The notes: generated by a model not told the origin, from the letters alone. 64,000 nt of DNA from Nilaparvata lugens (GCF_014356525.2 NC_052515.1:25284065-25348064); one strand, 5' to 3'. Shown: positions 10,741 to 22,570, counted from the first letter of the stretch. Translations and numbers: made by a program.

Positions 10741-11649
10741 ATGTTCGATGGATTCCACTATCGATCCATATCGAACTCTATGAAAAAAATATGAATGAAA
10801 ATATGTGAGAAAGATGAACTGCGATGAATTTTGTGTTTGTTCGCCGATAAAAAAACGACCAACGACCCCGAGTATGTCGAGCCTGATAAAGTGCCATTAA
10901 AATTTATTTCAAATCGTTGAAACGATAAAGGGAGAAAATATTTGATAAAGGGAGAGAATATCGGTTCAGTTGACATATTCATCATGTTCCTTTGATCATT
11001 GATAATCTTGTACTGTTGATTTTGAATCGGTGTTCAAAAACACTCTTTGAAATGTACACCACGAAACATAATTTCTGTAGTAGTGAACAAGAGTACACTG
11101 TAATTAGTGCAAATAATAGTTTAACGGAGCTATATGGCCCATGTTATTTCAATATAACAGTAGGAGCACACTGTTGCCGTTTTCATGCTGTTTCTATCAA
11201 AAGGCCTTCGATCTCGTTTTTGCTATATCTCTCACACAAGTAGCTCTCAGGCTCTTTGGGTTCTGTGAAATCCGGCAGCACTGTACTCCATTAGAGCAAT
11301 GCTGAAATTCAAGTTTTAAACTATAATTCTAAAGACTAAACGAGAGATAACTTACACAAAAAGATTGTTTTTTTCTATGACTAAACTGTAATATAATTGG
11401 TTTAGAGGATTACCCACATTATTCATCTCATACCACTGACCCTCTGTTGAATCCTATATTGCAGATCAGTGGCCTCACAATAAGCAAAATATTTTGTTTT
11501 TGTCTTGTTTTACGTGTAAGTCATGATTATCAAACTGCATTAAGGGAGCAACGCTCCCGCAGTATATGAAACGTCAAAGTTTAATCTACTTTAATACTAC
11601 CATCCTTCATATTTCAACACAACAGTCAATAGAGCACAACAGATTTCAC
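10741..11649. other. No recognised feature
   Basis: AT-rich sequence. Small ORFs (10758-10985 minus, 10992-11243 plus) have no recognisable domain. Possibly intergenic or intronic. Confidence 0.4.
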
Positions 11650-12590
11650 ATAACATACATTAATCAAAAATGAAGTCTGCTAATCTGTTAGGACACAATA
11701 CAATACGGAATTTCCTAAGTGTTTTTTTGAACTCCTTCAAGCCCTCAACTTCTCTTATGTCAGATGGAATTGGATTGAATATTTTCATTCCCATATAAAG
11801 CTGCGTACACATATACGCGCTTCCAACCAGCACCGACCACGCTCCGCCCTCGTACCGCCCTCGTGCGTCCATCGCACCGCAGTCGCTCCGCCCCGCTCTG
11901 CAGTCGCACCCATCATGAACGTTACGGAAGATGTTAGATCTTCTCGCGTTCCCCGGTCGAACCACTCTTGCTCCCCGGTCGATCATCAATCGCTCTGTTG
12001 GAGTGACGTTCGGTTGCGGAGCAAAGCGAAAGTCTGTATGCACCTATACATTCGTCTATTTTTGAAAACGTAGATTGCTTAATCTGATATATAAATAGCA
12101 GGAGACGTCAGCAATATCTCTTCTCAAATATAAGGTCTGCAAGAACACTTTGTATTAATCTTATAAATATTATCCTAATAGGTTTCTTCTGCAGTATGAA
12201 TATTACATTATTCTCGATACTTTTCCCCAAAAAATTACTCCATATCTCATAACTGACAGAAAATGAGCGTGATATACCAAAAGAACTTTCACTCCCTACT
12301 CTGGCCAATACTCTCAATGCAAACAAAGCTCTATTCAACTTACTAGTGACATGAGAAATATGTAGCTTCCATTTCGAATCACTCTCTATCATAAGACCAA
12401 AGAATGTCGTGGAATCAGAAGTTTCAACTCTACTCTTGAGTATTCCATAACTTTTATAATCTGTACTGAAAGGAATTACTTTAGTTTCTTGGTAGTTTAA
12501 ACTAAGACTATTCTAAACAAAAATTACGAATCTAATTCAGCAAGACACCTCTCTGCCTCTTTTATCAAACATTCACTGTTCTTTCTTGTG
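11650..12590 (-). pseudogene. Broken LINE reverse transcriptase, split by a TIR element
   Basis: Minus-strand RT remnants of the Jockey/CR1 type. The part at 12046-12540 contains FFGLMIESDSKWKLHISHV, then a thumb-like LNRALFALRVLARVG, and an LQKK motif. The C-terminal piece at 11660-11798 contains FNPIPSDIREVEGLKEFKK. The two are separated by the element at 11799-12045. There are several stops and frameshifts. The palm motifs and the endonuclease are absent. Confidence 0.8.
11799..12045. mobile_element. TIR element inserted in a LINE
   Basis: 247 bp, begins AGCTGCGTACACATATACGC and ends GTCTGTATGCACCT. It is a near relative of 9225-9429 (same CTCGTACCGCC and GAACGTTACGGAAGATG blocks). Flanking triplets are TAA and ATA, so the duplication has mutated or the boundary is off by one base. 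Confidence 0.8.
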
Positions 12591-13291
12591 ATTAGAGCTG
12601 TTTATCACAGGTAATGTAATACATTTTTGTCTCTGTATCACACTGTGTCAGAAGATGCAAGTCTTCTTGGAAGAGGTTAAGATAATACAAAATAAGAAGA
12701 GAAAAGATGAGATACTCATATCCAATATTTTTGTATTTCCTATCTTATAATAAAGCGAATTTGTCAGAGATCCTGAATGACTAACAACATGATTCGTTTT
12801 TATATTGAGTTGATGAAAGAGATAAAATAGGTGATGTACAAGATAGAGTTGAATACGGAATCCTTGAATGGAAAAGTTCTTTTCACTTTCTCTTTATCTA
12901 TTTACCAATAACAATAGACTCCTTGTCACTCTCTCTCCTTCAATTTTCCAGGAAAAAAAGACCTCTTGTGAGCCTCTCTTCTCCTATCTACCGTGAAAAA
13001 TAGAGAGAATGATCAGGAAAGGGAGGAGAGAAGTGATATTCATTTGGTTTTATTTGTTTGTTGTTTGAGACTCGACTGGCCCAATGTGCTTGCAAGTTTG
13101 TTTTTATGCCAGTTTACCAATTCGAGTCAATGGTACAGTGATGTTCTCAGATAAATATTGTTATTTTCGTTCATTTCATTCTTCTCAAGCTGTAATCAAT
13201 GAGCTAGAAAAACCAATTGAGAAATACAAAATATGAGGAAAACTTTATTCTGGGTCGTCAATACAAATAGGGTGTTAGGTGATGTAATGAT
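12591..13291. other. No recognised feature
   Basis: AT-rich with short A/G-rich patches. The minus ORF 13196-13429 overlaps the next TIR element and is not a gene. Confidence 0.4.
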
Positions 13292-13612
13292 ACTATACTC
13301 TGTACAAATTAACTTCTGACTTGGGAGGGACATGCGCAGCAGAGAAGGCATACAGAGGTAGGGATACACCGGCTGCGAAGTTACCGTTTTAACCGGCCAG
13401 CATTCCTCTAATTTCTCGTGAGTATTCAAGCGCTCATGTTGAACTTAAGGAGATTCCTGTCTGGAATCCTTTAGTCGACTGACTCTGATCGACAAATTGG
13501 CAACTGCGCTTCTACCTATCACTCTATCCATCACTGTAATTGGCTGATCTCCCTCCATCTCTCTGCGCCGCATATTCCTCCAAGTCTGAAGTTAATTTGT
13601 ACAGAGTATAGT
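13292..13612. mobile_element. 321-bp TIR element
   Basis: Begins ACTATACTCTGTACAAATTA and ends with its near-perfect complement; inverted ends of about 50 bp continue through CTTC(T/A)GACTTGG. No ORF. The target duplication is not resolved. Only one copy is present in the window. Confidence 0.75.
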
Positions 13613-14263
13613 CATAATAGAAACATTAAGATGTAGTAACAACTTCAATCCATCTTCTATAAATTGAATTGAAATAATCAAAGAATATCTCAATGAAGTG
13701 AAAAACAACAATGGACAAATTCATTTAATAAGGGAATGAAACAGATTGTTTATAATAGACTATTTATTGTAAAAGAATTAGAAAATAAAAATATACTGGT
13801 ACAATAATCGTAATTGAATAAAAATCAATGTGAACTCTCAAATGGAAAAGGAACAAACATAGAATCTATTTCCTCATTTTTTTTCTTTATTATCTCTGTA
13901 TATTTTGTATTGTATTTCCTGCTAATGACGTGGTTAAGTGGTAGAGTGAAAAATACTGTTCAAACTTCCTTACGTCAACAAATAAACGAGTCATTATATT
14001 CTATATTCTATTCATTTGCAAATTTGTCAAATCTGAAAATTCAACTTTCTAATCCTGATCAACAAGTCTTTCAAGTTGATATATATAATCACATTAAGAC
14101 TACGTATTATTCTCACCTAAAATTATCAGGAAATGTTCCTCCCATTTACAGAGAATTCAATTGAGACTGATATTGCTTATTACCTTTCCTGAACAGAGCA
14201 AAATTGATCGAACAAGAAATACAACTACAGTATTAAGTGCTCCAAATACGTCTAATATACGGG
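13613..14263. other. AT-rich, one unassigned ORF
   Basis: Contains a 116-codon plus-strand ORF at 13814-14164, AT-rich, with one hydrophobic stretch near its start and no domain I recognise. Part of it (13920-13995) resembles 25767-25815, so it is probably repeat-derived. Confidence 0.35.
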
Positions 14264-14480
14264 CGTGTCTCGGCCAATGACAGTAGAGCTCAACCTCCAT
14301 TGGTCAACAGTTGGTGGCCAATCGTAGAGCTTCGCCCCCACCATATATTCTGCTGCTCAATATTTAAGCTTTCAGTTTACTAGAGTTTTATAATTGTGTA
14401 ACCACCGTAACTAGTATCTCAAACTACTATTTAATGAATCAGTAGTTTTGACAATATCAAGTCGTTTTTATTCAAAACGA
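14264..14480. mobile_element. Foldback-related arm
   Basis: Matches, in reverse orientation, the element at 52233-52620. Shared words include CGGCCAATGACAGTAGAGCTCAACC and AGTAGTTTTGACAATA. The design resembles FB1 (5983-6545). Only one arm is recognisable here. Confidence 0.6.
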
Positions 14481-14884
14481 ACTGTTATTAGAGTAAATAA
14501 ATAAATGTTTATTTCTCAAAAAGAAAATCTAAAACTTCTACATGAATTGCAGAAAATATTAGATAGTTTACAATTAGATACAATGGTTAGTCTCAGAAAT
14601 TTCTTATAATGTGTCTTCTATATGTTTAGTGTTTTCTGTGTGGAAATTGGCCTACTCCCCTATGGCGTACCATGCTCTAGAGTAGGAATCATTATAGTTT
14701 CTCATTTGTATTGGCCAGTAATCATGAGAGAGTTTCTTCTCCTCTTTCTACAACAATAAAAACGATAAAGTAGTAGGGAGTTACAAAGTAGAGAGTAATT
14801 ATTAATAACAAAGGGTACTTTTAGTAATTAATCAGTTCACAAGTTTAATTTGAAAAGTTTATTGTTTTTATAAATGTACTATCC
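14481..14884. other. No recognised feature
   Basis: AT-rich. An AATAAATAAATG word near 14501 may be the tail of a minus-strand LINE, but nothing else supports it. Confidence 0.3.
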
Positions 14885-15002
14885 GTCAGGCTCACTTCGC
14901 TTGCCGTATCCGCCTAGCCAGGAGGCTCCGACCCCTGGACCCCCGACTGGATCGTCCAAAAATGAGATCAGCGGGCTCGCTTCGCTCGTCTGCATTTTCA
15001 TT
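14885..15002 (+). repeat. 'GTCAGGCTC...TTCGCTCG' repeat unit
   Basis: A GC-richer unit containing CCCCCGACTGGATCGTCC and CTCGCTTCGCTCG. Its inverted duplicate forms the hairpin at 60893-61115. It leads into the tandem repeats that follow. Confidence 0.7.
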
Positions 15003-15054
15003 TGAGCATGCTTCATTCCATCAGAAAGTCAGATTACTGAGAAAACGCAGAAAA

Positions 15055-15541
15055 GCTGAGAGAAACGTTGGAAAAACGCTGATTTTGGGCGTATCTTTGA
15101 TGAGATATTAAAGTCACCTCATCACAAAATTTTTAGACCCTAGCTAAACCTTTTTACCAAATTTGAAAATTTTCTGTCTATTACTTGATGAAATAACTGA
15201 GAAAATGTAAAAAACGCTTAATTTTGGTGTATATTTGGCGTTATTTCAAATTTCTTCCAACACAACATTATTGCACCCCAGCTGAGCTTCTGTACTAAAT
15301 TTGAACAATTTCTGTTCATTTGCTCTCGATAAAGCTGAGAAAGCGAAAAAAACGCTGGAAAAACGCTAATTTTGGGCGTATCTTTGACGTTATTTCAAAT
15401 TCCTTCTAACACAACATTATTACACCCTAGCTTAGCTTCTGTACTAAATTTGAACAATTTCTGTTCATTTGTTCTCGATAAAGCTGAGAAAAACGCTGGA
15501 AAAACGCAGATTTTGGGCGTATCTTCGGAAATTTTTCCAAA
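15055..15541 (+). repeat. ~140-bp tandem repeat, about 3.5 copies
   Basis: Units begin GCTGAGAAA and contain AACGCT(A/G)ATTTTGGGCGTAT, then TTCTGTACTAAATTTGAACA. They start near 15055, 15195, 15334 and 15483, giving spacings of 140, 139 and 149 bp. Confidence 0.85.
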
Positions 15542-15677
15542 AGTGCGCCTCTAAAGGGCCAACTGAACATACCTACCAAATTTGAACGTTTTTGGTCCGG
15601 TAGATTTTTAGTTCTGCGAGTGAGTGAGTGAGTGAGTGAGTCAGTCAGTCAGTGAGTGAGTGCCATTTCGCTTTTAT

Positions 15678-15729
<52 letters not shown>
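15539..15729 (+). repeat. 3' module with (GAGT)n and (TA)n
   Basis: GGGCCAACTGAACATACC and TTTTGGTCCGGTAGATTTTT are followed by GAGTGAGTGAGT/CAGTCAGT, then GCCATTTCGCTTTTATATA. Almost identical to 62905-63040. A conserved block, tetranucleotide repeat and TTTCGC(T)TTTATA end is typical of the 3' ends of a widespread arthropod repeat type (from memory; family not assigned). The (TA)n tract is at 15676-15729. Confidence 0.75.
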
Positions 15730-15732
<3 letters not shown>

Positions 15733-16165
15733 ACATGGTACAAAATGTAGAAAAATTCATCATCATTGTGAATGCTAATCATGAATGCTAATTGTGGATG
15801 ACATTCATCATGTCATTGTGAATGATGATGAATTTTGATTGCTGATTTTTCCAATTTATAGAAAAAATAGATCATTGAACAAAATTATAGAAAAAAGTAC
15901 TATTCTCATTTTCTTACTGTTACTGAAAGTAGAGACTATCGTATTCTCTCAACTACAACTGAACCTATCAAATACTATCAACCCTAAACTCAATCTACAT
16001 TCAAAAGAAATTAAACCTAAATTGTTCTTAGTTGGAAAGGAAAGCGCCATTAGTTGAGACATGTCGACATAACTTTTGATTACAGCACAGACCTTCACAT
16101 CCCAGCCCAGAGTAACTGAGTCGTTTGAGGGGCCTCAAATTGCCTGCTCTGCCCCATGCGCCAGA
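15730..16165. other. No recognised feature
   Basis: AT-rich, with a local duplication of 'ATGCTAAT(C/T)' words near 15770-15835. The ORF 15839-16057 has no recognisable domain. Confidence 0.35.
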
Positions 16166-16530
16166 AGCTAATTTCCCCGATAATTTCCCTTTTTACTATT
16201 GCTCCACTTCAAACTGTCAGCATTGGTTAAATGTAAATTTCCCTTTTCCCCATTGCTCCACTTCAATCAGTCAGTATTTGTTAAATGAGGAGCTTGGGGG
16301 TTGTTTTGTTGGTAACACTGACAGGTTAACATGAATCTGAATTGTGGGAAAATGACTTCAAGCTGACAGTATTGTTGTAAGGGGGAGCATAGGGTCTGTT
16401 TTATTGAGAATTCTGACAGTTTAACGTGAATCTCAACTGTAAGAATCATTTCAAGCTGTGTCAGCATTAGCTGAATGGGGAACATAGGGGTTGTTCTATT
16501 AGGGTTGCTGACTGTTTGAAGTGAAGGTTT
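16166..16530 (+). repeat. ~95-bp minisatellite S, locus 1
   Basis: Imperfect tandem units containing GTCAGCATTGGTTAAATG, then TTGTT(T/C)TATTAGG and TGACAGTTTAACGTGAATC. Marker positions near 16218, 16272, 16367 and 16462 give mostly 95-bp spacing. The same unit forms 57056-57540. Confidence 0.75.
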
Positions 16531-17262
16531 CAGATTGCATGACCAGCCTGCCCTGTAGATTCAGCTTTGCCTGTAATAGAGAGCGTGAAGAGTCCGGTGG
16601 CTCTTTGTTTATTAATTGAGCGAAAGGGCAGGCAGTTCACCCCTTACTGGCAATCAGCAATCAGAAATCAGAAGGTGTTGAGACCACCAACCGCTGTTTA
16701 TCGCTGTAATCGGCCAATTGCAACACTATCACAGGCCATTATCTTGGTTTCAGAAAGTGTCCTTGGCAAACAAAGAGTCTGGTATGCGTAATTGAAGTGA
16801 TATTTTGAAATTTTTTTCAGGTTTCATTATTATTTCTTGTTTTTACTATTGCTCTATTTCTGTTTGTGTGAAATTGACAGAGACTTATTCATTTGTTTTA
16901 ATTATCAAAATTAAGTGAATGTCTCGTTCATATTATTGTGTACAATAACAATAGTGTGGAACTTCAACCACAGCTGTTAAGTTACTGAAATTCTTTTCTT
17001 TTTTTCCATCATGATACTGTTTCTTTATAATAATTGGATTGTGAAAATATTAGTAAAACATGTCAGTGTTGTGAATAAATTTCAATATCGAATATGAAAA
17101 AAAATCAGTTGTTTTAGATGTTTATAAGACAAATTATTATCACATAATTTATTGATATTTAATAATTATTATTCATCGGGTATTATTATAGCTTGGACCA
17201 GGTAATTAGAAGTCTCAGCTATAGTGAACTAAATGTAATAAAGTCAGTAGAAATTATGGGAA
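16531..17262. other. No recognised feature
   Basis: Contains a 74-codon ORF at 16567-16791 with no recognisable domain. The rest is AT-rich. Confidence 0.35.
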
Positions 17263-17264
17263 TT

Positions 17265-17500
17265 ATTGTTGCCACTTTTAGTTTTTGTCCGTCTTCTATA
17301 GTAGCCTAGATACATGTGATTTTAATAGTCCTGGTAGATCTATTATCTAAATAAATCTATGAGATATAGATTTTTGATTCTTGTTCAAAAATATTTATTC
17401 TATATTAGATAAAATATATCTTATTCTTCCAGAAAAAATATTTTTTGTAGACCTTAAAGATAAGTTGATAGGACCCCATTAATTTCTAGCATAAGACCAC
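17265..17500 (+). repeat. Direct repeat T, copy 1
   Basis: Shares about 220 bp with 18704-18925, including GTCCGTCTTCTATAGTAG, AATAAATCTATGAGATAT and TATTCTTCCAGAAAA, at about 1.44 kb spacing. Family unknown. Confidence 0.7.
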
Positions 17501-17576
17501 AATATAATGAATAATATTATGTTAATCATTGAATAAATATTCTATGATTAACATTATATTATTCATTATATTGTGG
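17497..17576. repeat. 33-bp-arm hairpin at a LINE 5' junction
   Basis: Arms 17497-17529 and 17544-17576 are complementary at 32 of 33 positions around a 14-base loop. The right arm lies inside the RTE insertion and is an inverted copy of target DNA just upstream. Confidence 0.85.
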
Positions 17577-18226
17577 TTCAGCACTTAACTGTAACGGTAG
17601 CTAAGTCCAACCAGTTGCAAGTTTTAAGTACCTGGGTTCAAGTGTACAGAGAGATGGAGGGCTTGATGTGGAAATACAGAATAGAATAAATTGTGGATGG
17701 ATGAACTGGAGGAAAAATGAGTGGTGTTCTTTGTGATAAGAGAGTGAATTGTCAAATGAAGGGAAAAGTGTATAGATCAGTTGTGAGGCCAGCTATGATG
17801 TATGGAACAGAAACATGGCCCATTTCAAAGAAACAGGAACGAAAGATGGAAGTGACTGAGATGAGAATGTTAAGAATGTTAGTATGGGGTTACAAGAAGA
17901 GATAAAATAAGAAATGGATTGATCAGAGGCACTGTAAAAGGCACTGGGAAAGAAAATGCAGGAGACAAGGATGAGGTGGTCTGGGCATGTACAGCGACGG
18001 CAGGAGGATTATGTTGGACGAAGAGTGCAGAATTGTTTTTTGGATGGTGTGAGAGGACGAGGTAGACCTAGGATCAGGTGGGGAGATAGAATAGCTGCTG
18101 ACTTGCGGGAGAGTGGTTGGAGGAGAGAGCAAGCATTGGATAGGGCTTTGTGGAGAGGCAGACTAAGAGGAAGGAATGCCGACCCCATTTAAATGGGATA
18201 AGGCACAGCCAAAGAAGAAGAAGAAG
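17546..18226 (+). pseudogene. 5'-truncated RTE-like LINE
   Basis: The RT C-terminal region is split over two frames. First part: FKYLGSSVQRDGG, VYRSVVRPAMMYGTETW and EMRMLRMLVWG. Second part (17956-18192): MRWSGHVQRRQEDYVGRR, then GRGRPRIRWGD. These are hallmark RTE-clade C-terminal motifs. A frameshift and a stop separate the parts. The 3' end is AGCCAAAGAAGAAGAAGAAG. Flanks ATTGAATAAATATTCTAT (17528-17545) and ATTCAATAAATATTCTAT (18227-18244) form an 18-bp target duplication with one mismatch. The first 31 bases copy the upstream flank in inverse orientation. Confidence 0.88.
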
Positions 18227-18703
18227 ATTCAATAAATATTCTATAGTGAGGTCAACGTTATAATGGCAGTGGATAAAGATAGGAGAGCAACGTTGCCGAT
18301 CCTCTGTCTTGTCAATGCCTTCTATGGAGGGTAACTGATACCGGTTTATTGATGTTTTAACGGTTCATTCTATTTTAAAATAATCAATTATATTTTATCA
18401 AGCAAGAAACTATATTTTTCATTGATTTCATAATGAATTTTCATAATCAAGATTAAATATTTTGTTAATTAATTATATTTCTACATTGTTAAAAAACGAA
18501 TTGGAAACAGAGCAAAGCGAGAAAGAGAGCGCTATCCGCTCATTGTATGCTCATATCCTATCATTGTTGAATTATAGACAAGGATAACAATACCATTACT
18601 AATCAAACACTGCCATTATAATGTGGATCTCACTATAGAGGGTTGATAATTAACTGTTGTGAAGCACGGGTTACACCTGGCCGTCATTCACGAGCAAATC
18701 TTT

Positions 18704-18930
18704 TGACAATTTTTGTTTTTGACCGTCTTCTATAGTAGACTAGAGATTTTATTAAACCCGGTAAATCTATTATCCAAATAAATCTATGAGATATTATTGT
18801 TGACTCTTGTTAAAAAATATTAACTCTATCTAAAATATATTTTATTCTTCCAGAAAATATATTTTCTGTAGACCTCAAAGAAACGTTGATAACACTTCAA
18901 TTTCCAACATGGAACTACAATAATATGACA
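18704..18930 (+). repeat. Direct repeat T, copy 2
   Basis: Second copy of the segment at 17265-17500. Nearby, GAAGCACGGGTTACACCTG at about 18660 and 19263 is another short direct repeat. Confidence 0.65.
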
Positions 18931-19205
18931 ACAATATTTTTAGTTTTTTTTCAAAGTTTCAAATTTTCTAATCAATTGTGATTGATTTCATTTAATTTAG
19001 AAGTATTTTTTCAAATTGAAAATGATTTTAGTGTGTTTTGAATTGTAAATTGAATGTGTAATTGAAGAATGTTAAGTGACACATAACCTAGCTACATTTG
19101 GCCTGTTGTATAATAAATTAGAATTGGAACCCTTTTGGGCTTATAAGCCTGTTGTACTTTTCTGTAAGTTGTGTAATTCTGAATGATTAAATAAATAAAA
19201 AATAT
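18931..19205 (+). repeat. LINE-like 3' end
   Basis: Ends TTCTGAATGATTAAATAAATAAAAAATATG, an AATAAA signal plus A-rich tail, preceded by GGCTTATAAGCCTGTTGTAC. No ORF attached. Confidence 0.45.
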
Positions 19206-19530
19206 GAAAAATAATTACGGTTGATGAATATTCTTGAGGGTTGATTATAATTAACTCTTTCGAAGCACGGGTTACACCTGCCCGTCATCCATGAACGCGA
19301 GTCTTTTGACAGTCGTTCAGAACATCAAAAATGAACTACTCTATTCTCTTAGTTCTTTCCACCCCTCCCATAACAGCTCAAGGGATGAATGAATCAGTTT
19401 TCCGGTCGACCTCGCGAGCTTATTGTGAACCTGTTGCGTTGTTCGTAATTATGGTCGTATTCGCTCATGAATTATGTTTCGTGTCATAAAAATAGTTGAT
19501 TATCATTCTATAATCAACAATTATTCATAA

Positions 19531-19619
19531 TCAGTGGTTAGATTCGAGTAGAATGTGATTTTTCAACGGAAAATGTGCTGCCAAAAATTGACGATTTTTT
19601 TGCGAATTTCGGAAACGAG
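19531..19619 (+). other. Possible 5' exon with strong splice donor (weak)
   Basis: The segment ends ACGAG followed by GTGAGTAAT, an excellent match to the splice-donor consensus (exon end at 19619). A TCAGT initiator-like word is at 19531. In one frame the segment reads FSTENVLPKIDDFFANFGNE up to the donor. The upstream 19330-19530 is less repetitive and somewhat more GC-balanced than its surroundings. No partner exon was found, and the coding claim is inference. Confidence 0.2.
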
Positions 19620-19639
19620 GTGAGTAATTTTATGTGATA

Positions 19640-21150
19640 ATTTTATTATTCATATCTACAAATGTTATCTATGCTCATAAATTGATAAGATACATGTGAT
19701 GATAACATTTTGATAAGTGGTTAGAGGTTGAGATTGTTTTTTGTGTTAAAAGTTGTAATTATTTGAAAATTGGGTCAACATAACCTCAAACCTTACAAAT
19801 ACAGGTAGCTGCAGGAACTTAAAGCTGACCTTGGAGACTGGTTCATTGGACATTATTAAAGGTGATGTACTGTTTCAACGTTGATTACACTACGGTTGAT
19901 TATGAATAACTTTTTGAAGCTATCACTTTTCTCGTTTCTGTTTCAAACATTGATTTACTGATATTCATGCGAATTGTTTAGTCTGATTTAAGTTATCACA
20001 TAATTAGTTACATGATGGAATATCCATAAATTTTGTAACGCTGTAGGTTGGTAGAGAGTTATCAATATCTTTGAGAATTTTTATTTTCCAGGCTCAAAAT
20101 TTTTGTTACTGTTTCAAACGATTATTAATATACAAGTAATTCGCCATATTCTTCCATAATGTAGTAATTGATTAAATGATACATAATACGTAATACATAT
20201 TCATAAATTACGTAACGCAGTTGATAAGGGAGTTATTATTCGGCGTTTCATTGTCTTTTTGATACCGTACTCTATCAGAATGAATTTCCAATGATATACG
20301 GGTATGAGAGGAGAGAATTATTGTGAAATTCCTTTTTTTGCATTACGTAATTTAATGATACTTGGGCTACTAATACAAAGGCTGTTTTTTTAGTAGAAAT
20401 ATTTTGAAATAGACCTTTCAATTTTAGTTGAATGAAGTTTTGAATCAGTCCCAAAATTTGATAATGCTATTTTGATCACTGATTTCATTATTTTCTTGCA
20501 TTCAGTTTATAGTCGCGCATACAAGGGTCGGTTTATTAGTAGGTAGATTCCCAAAAATAATTACATTTTTGAATGCATGATTTCATTCTAGCTGAATCCC
20601 AAAATTTTCATCTTGCAATAATGATGATATATCAGCTGTTAATATTTTAGTGCACAATCCTTGTTTCCATTTAAACAAGGTTTATAGTTTTAGTACAGAG
20701 AATAAAATATTGAATCTTAGATGACTGGTTTAATAGATGGTTCTAAATTTATACAAGGTTGTATTTTTAGTAGAGAGATTCTTGGAAAAAGATTAAATCT
20801 TAGCTAAATAGTTTCATAGATCGTTCAAAATATATCATCATGCGATCATGATGATAGAAGGAAAGTTTCATAGAATCAAAATAGAATAACATTTCATTAT
20901 TATATTTTTCAAAACTATTTTGGAACACAAGGGCCACTTGCCCCGATTTTCATTTTCGAAAGAAAGTAGAATCTTTAAAAGAATCTAGAATCTTGTAGAA
21001 TCTTGTAGAATCTAAACCTAACATCTGTAGGCCTATTCACTCTGTTACTATACAGGAAGGATCTATTAGTTAGTGGTGGTATTGCCTACTTAAACTTATC
21101 GGATTGATAATACTTCATACTTTGTAAAATTAATTGAATAATTAATCTAA
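19640..21150. other. AT-rich, no recognised feature
   Basis: No ORF of note and no repeat copy recognised. Could be an intron if the segment at 19531-19619 is an exon. Confidence 0.4.
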
Positions 21151-21159
21151 TTTGTTATT

Positions 21160-21660
21160 TATTGTAAATTAGCGTATAAGCCAGAATAAATTGTAACTTT
21201 CATGGATAAAGAACTCTAATCTAATCTCTCTCTTTCTCTCTCACTCTTTGATTCATTATGATTCAAAATTTCAATATGATTCATTATGAATCAACTTTTC
21301 ATTATGAATCTCACTCTTATTCTCTTTCGCTCGATCGCTCACTCTCTCTCTCTCTTTCTCTTTCTTTTCCTCTTTCTCTTCCTCTCACTCCCTATTTTGC
21401 CTTTCTCTCACTCTCTGTCTCTTAGGGTTGTGTGGCAGAGAGTATCTACAGTCCTAACTCCGCCTTTATTGAAGCCAATTATTCAATTCAATTCAATTCT
21501 CTCTCTCTCGTTTGGTAGAGAGTTAGTGGGAAGGATATTTTGAATATTCATTCCGAAGAATGGACATTGATATGTCCAAAGCTCCGCCAATCTATGTAGA
21601 TGCATAACAATATTATCTATAGCTATGGCAAATTGATTTTTTCATATCAAATACAGTTTG
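21160..21660 (+). repeat. LINE 3' ends with TC microsatellite
   Basis: One tail ends TTCATGGATAAAGAACTCTAATCTAATC before TC-rich DNA (about 21160-21420). A second (21420-21500) contains GTGTGGCAGAGAG, CCTAACTCCGCC and a TTCAATTCAATTC tail. A third segment (21505-21640) is the plus-strand version of 22440-22570. Confidence 0.55.
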
Positions 21661-22080
21661 TCACGTTATTTCTTTCAGTAACATGTTGCCCTGCTTGACT
21701 GTAGTCGGTAGAGCATGAATTATAAGATATATAACCCTTATTGTGGTTCTTAGAATAATAATAATACCAATTTCTTACTAGCTCTCCCAGGAGCTCCCGC
21801 AGTTCTCTGCTTTTGCTGGTTACTGACGTCGGCCGCTCCAACAATTCACAGTTTCTGTGACTAATTTGTTGAACTCGATAATTCAGGAGAGATTTGGTTG
21901 TCTGCCGATTGATGACCTGGTATTAGCCTATAGAAGCCTGGTATTAGGCTTGTCCCCCTATTCATACCTAATGCCATGTCTTCTGCGCATGCGTCAACCA
22001 TTATCACCAATATTCTGCCACTGTTACATCCGGCATTGATAAGACAAAGGTGATATTTCGTTCGTTTCATTCAAAGAGAA
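21661..22080. other. No recognised feature
   Basis: Contains a tRNA-like word GTCGGTAGAGCATGAAT near 21706 without the rest of a tRNA. Overlapping short ORFs on both strands look non-coding. Confidence 0.35.
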
Positions 22081-22084
22081 TTTT

Positions 22085-22278
22085 CAAAAATCAAGTTTTG
22101 AAGTAGGCAATAGCAAACTAAAAGAGAGAAGAGGGAAGAAAGAGAGAGAGAGAGAGTGAGTGGGAGAGAGTTTGAGATAGAGAGAGAGTGATAGAGAGTG
22201 AAGAAAGAGAACAGACAACATATAATAAAGGACAGAGAACAGAGATCAGAGAATTCCATTCAAATGAGAAAATGGAAG
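22085..22278. repeat. GA-rich microsatellite tract
   Basis: Runs of (GA)n with interruptions on the plus strand. Confidence 0.9.
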
Positions 22279-22280
22279 AG

Positions 22281-22570
22281 AGAGATTGATTGATTGATTG
22301 AGTACTCTATTTATGTAGATTACAATATATACTGGCTTATACAATTATATACAATAGCTTACAATACAGCAAAATTATAGATGAATGTACATAATATAGA
22401 CCAAGAAAATAATTATTGAACTGTATATGATATGAGAAAAGCAATTTGTGATAGCTATAGATAATATTGTTATGCATCTACATAAATTGGCGGAGCTTTG
22501 GACATATCAATGTCCATTCTTTGGAGAGAATATTCGAAATATCCTTCCCACTAACTAACTCTCTACCAAA
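22281..22570 (-). repeat. LINE 3' UTR, copy 1 (minus)
   Basis: On the minus strand it ends ATCTACATAAATAGAGTACTCAATCAATC, a (CAAT)n tail. Near-identical copies are at 22608-22760 (minus) and 27660-27817 (plus); a relative is at 39930-40200 (minus). Confidence 0.7.

Noticed and set aside
13814..14164. 116-codon ORF as a host gene
   Set aside because: AT-driven composition, no domain, and partial similarity to a repeat at 25767.
21700..21740. Lysine-tRNA-like word GTCGGTAGAGCATGA
   Set aside because: Only the D-arm region matches; no B box or anticodon arm follows.
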